From Bacillota bacterium (GTDB taxonomy: Bacteria; Bacillota; Bacilli; Bacillales; Bacillaceae_J), in the NCBI GenBank assembly GCA_023457235.1, contig JAEWMK010000090.1, forward strand, positions 1-5,578: DNA of 5,578 nucleotides, given 5' to 3'. The translations under genes and the position numbers were made by a program. Shown piece after piece: positions 5,405 through 5,578 of the stretch (its first letter is position 1; every line of letters starts with the position of its first letter). Under the pieces are notes generated by a model. The model made no database searches. It was given only the letters and a program-made list of their open reading frames with translations, and was not told where the DNA came from.

Positions 5405-5578
5405 CTATATATATTCTACATTTGTAGGTAATACTCCTAGTACTTGTTCGACGACCTTTTTATCCTTTAGCGGCATAAAGATTGTTACCATCCCACTATC
5501 ATTATGTGTCCGAATAAGACGGCCAACACCCTGCCTTAAACGCAAAAGCATATAGGGGATGTCCATATCCCAAAAGGG
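5405..5578 (-). CDS. DinG/XPD-like ATP-dependent helicase, C-terminal fragment (enters from right edge)
   Basis: Only the last 57 residues and the TAG stop (5407-5405) are in the window; the frame is open to the edge. The stretch RLRQGVGRLIRTHNDSGMV (residues 13-31 of the fragment) matches helicase motif VI (QGxGRLIR) of superfamily 2 DinG/XPD-type helicases. The preceding PFWDMDIPYMLL and following VTIFMPLKDKKVVEQVLGVLP fit the usual C-terminal layout of a final strand and helix. Such enzymes unwind DNA or R-loops in repair and replication restart, often using an iron-sulphur cluster that would lie upstream and cannot be checked here. In B. subtilis, from memory, ypwA neighbours the helicase-like gene ypvA, so this may be its orthologue. 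Only 25 nt separate it from the carboxypeptidase start. The assignment to the helicase family is fairly firm; the exact subfamily is not. Confidence 0.8.
   Translation of the reverse strand, partial: PFWDMDIPYMLLRLRQGVGRLIRTHNDSGMVTIFMPLKDKKVVEQVLGVLPTNVEYI

Noticed and set aside
5220..5555. Plus-strand open frame of 111 codons
   Set aside because: It is antisense to the carboxypeptidase start and the helicase end, both well supported, and its product has no recognisable features.

Overview
The window looks like chromosomal DNA of a low-GC, endospore-forming Bacillaceae (Bacillus sensu lato). Ribosome binding sites are strong GGAGG or GGGGG types. The proteins resemble Bacillus families: Ku (YkoV), YtiB-like beta-carbonic anhydrase, YpwA carboxypeptidase and a DinG-family helicase. 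No rRNA, tRNA, CRISPR array, insertion sequence or phage gene was seen.

Layout from left to right. (1) Minus strand, 1-457: the N-terminal 152 residues of a bacterial Ku protein (non-homologous end joining), running off the left edge. (2) Minus strand, 518-1120: a beta-carbonic anhydrase. Its intrinsic terminator is partly built from its own last codons, so the downstream ku gene probably needs its own promoter; a sigma-G-like candidate overlaps the terminator. (3) 1121-1477: a gene-free AT-rich divergent intergenic region with several TGTGA/TCACA elements and small palindromes, but no perfect promoter. (4) Plus strand, 1478-3786: a compact three-gene operon for a ba3-type (B-family) terminal cytochrome oxidase. 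It encodes a 46-residue subunit IIa that is easily missed, subunit II with the CuA site, and subunit I with the haem b, haem a3/o3 and CuB ligands. All metal ligands and the K-type proton path are intact. No subunit III and no cytochrome c domain are encoded. (5) 3830-3863: a strong terminator between convergent genes. (6) Minus strand, 3862-5379: an M32 (Taq-type) metallocarboxypeptidase close to YpwA. (7) Minus strand, 5405-5578: the C-terminal 57 residues of a DinG/XPD-like helicase, entering from the right edge and probably co-transcribed with the carboxypeptidase gene.

The central module is a respiratory unit: subunit II accepts electrons from cytochrome c at CuA, and subunit I reduces O2 and pumps protons. 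The flanking genes (DNA end joining, CO2/bicarbonate conversion, peptide trimming, helicase) are housekeeping or stress functions with no evident pathway link to the oxidase. I see no convincing undescribed system. The points most worth checking are the stop-codon-in-terminator arrangement with its overlapping sigma-G-like element before ku, and the clustered ResD-like boxes upstream of the oxidase operon.
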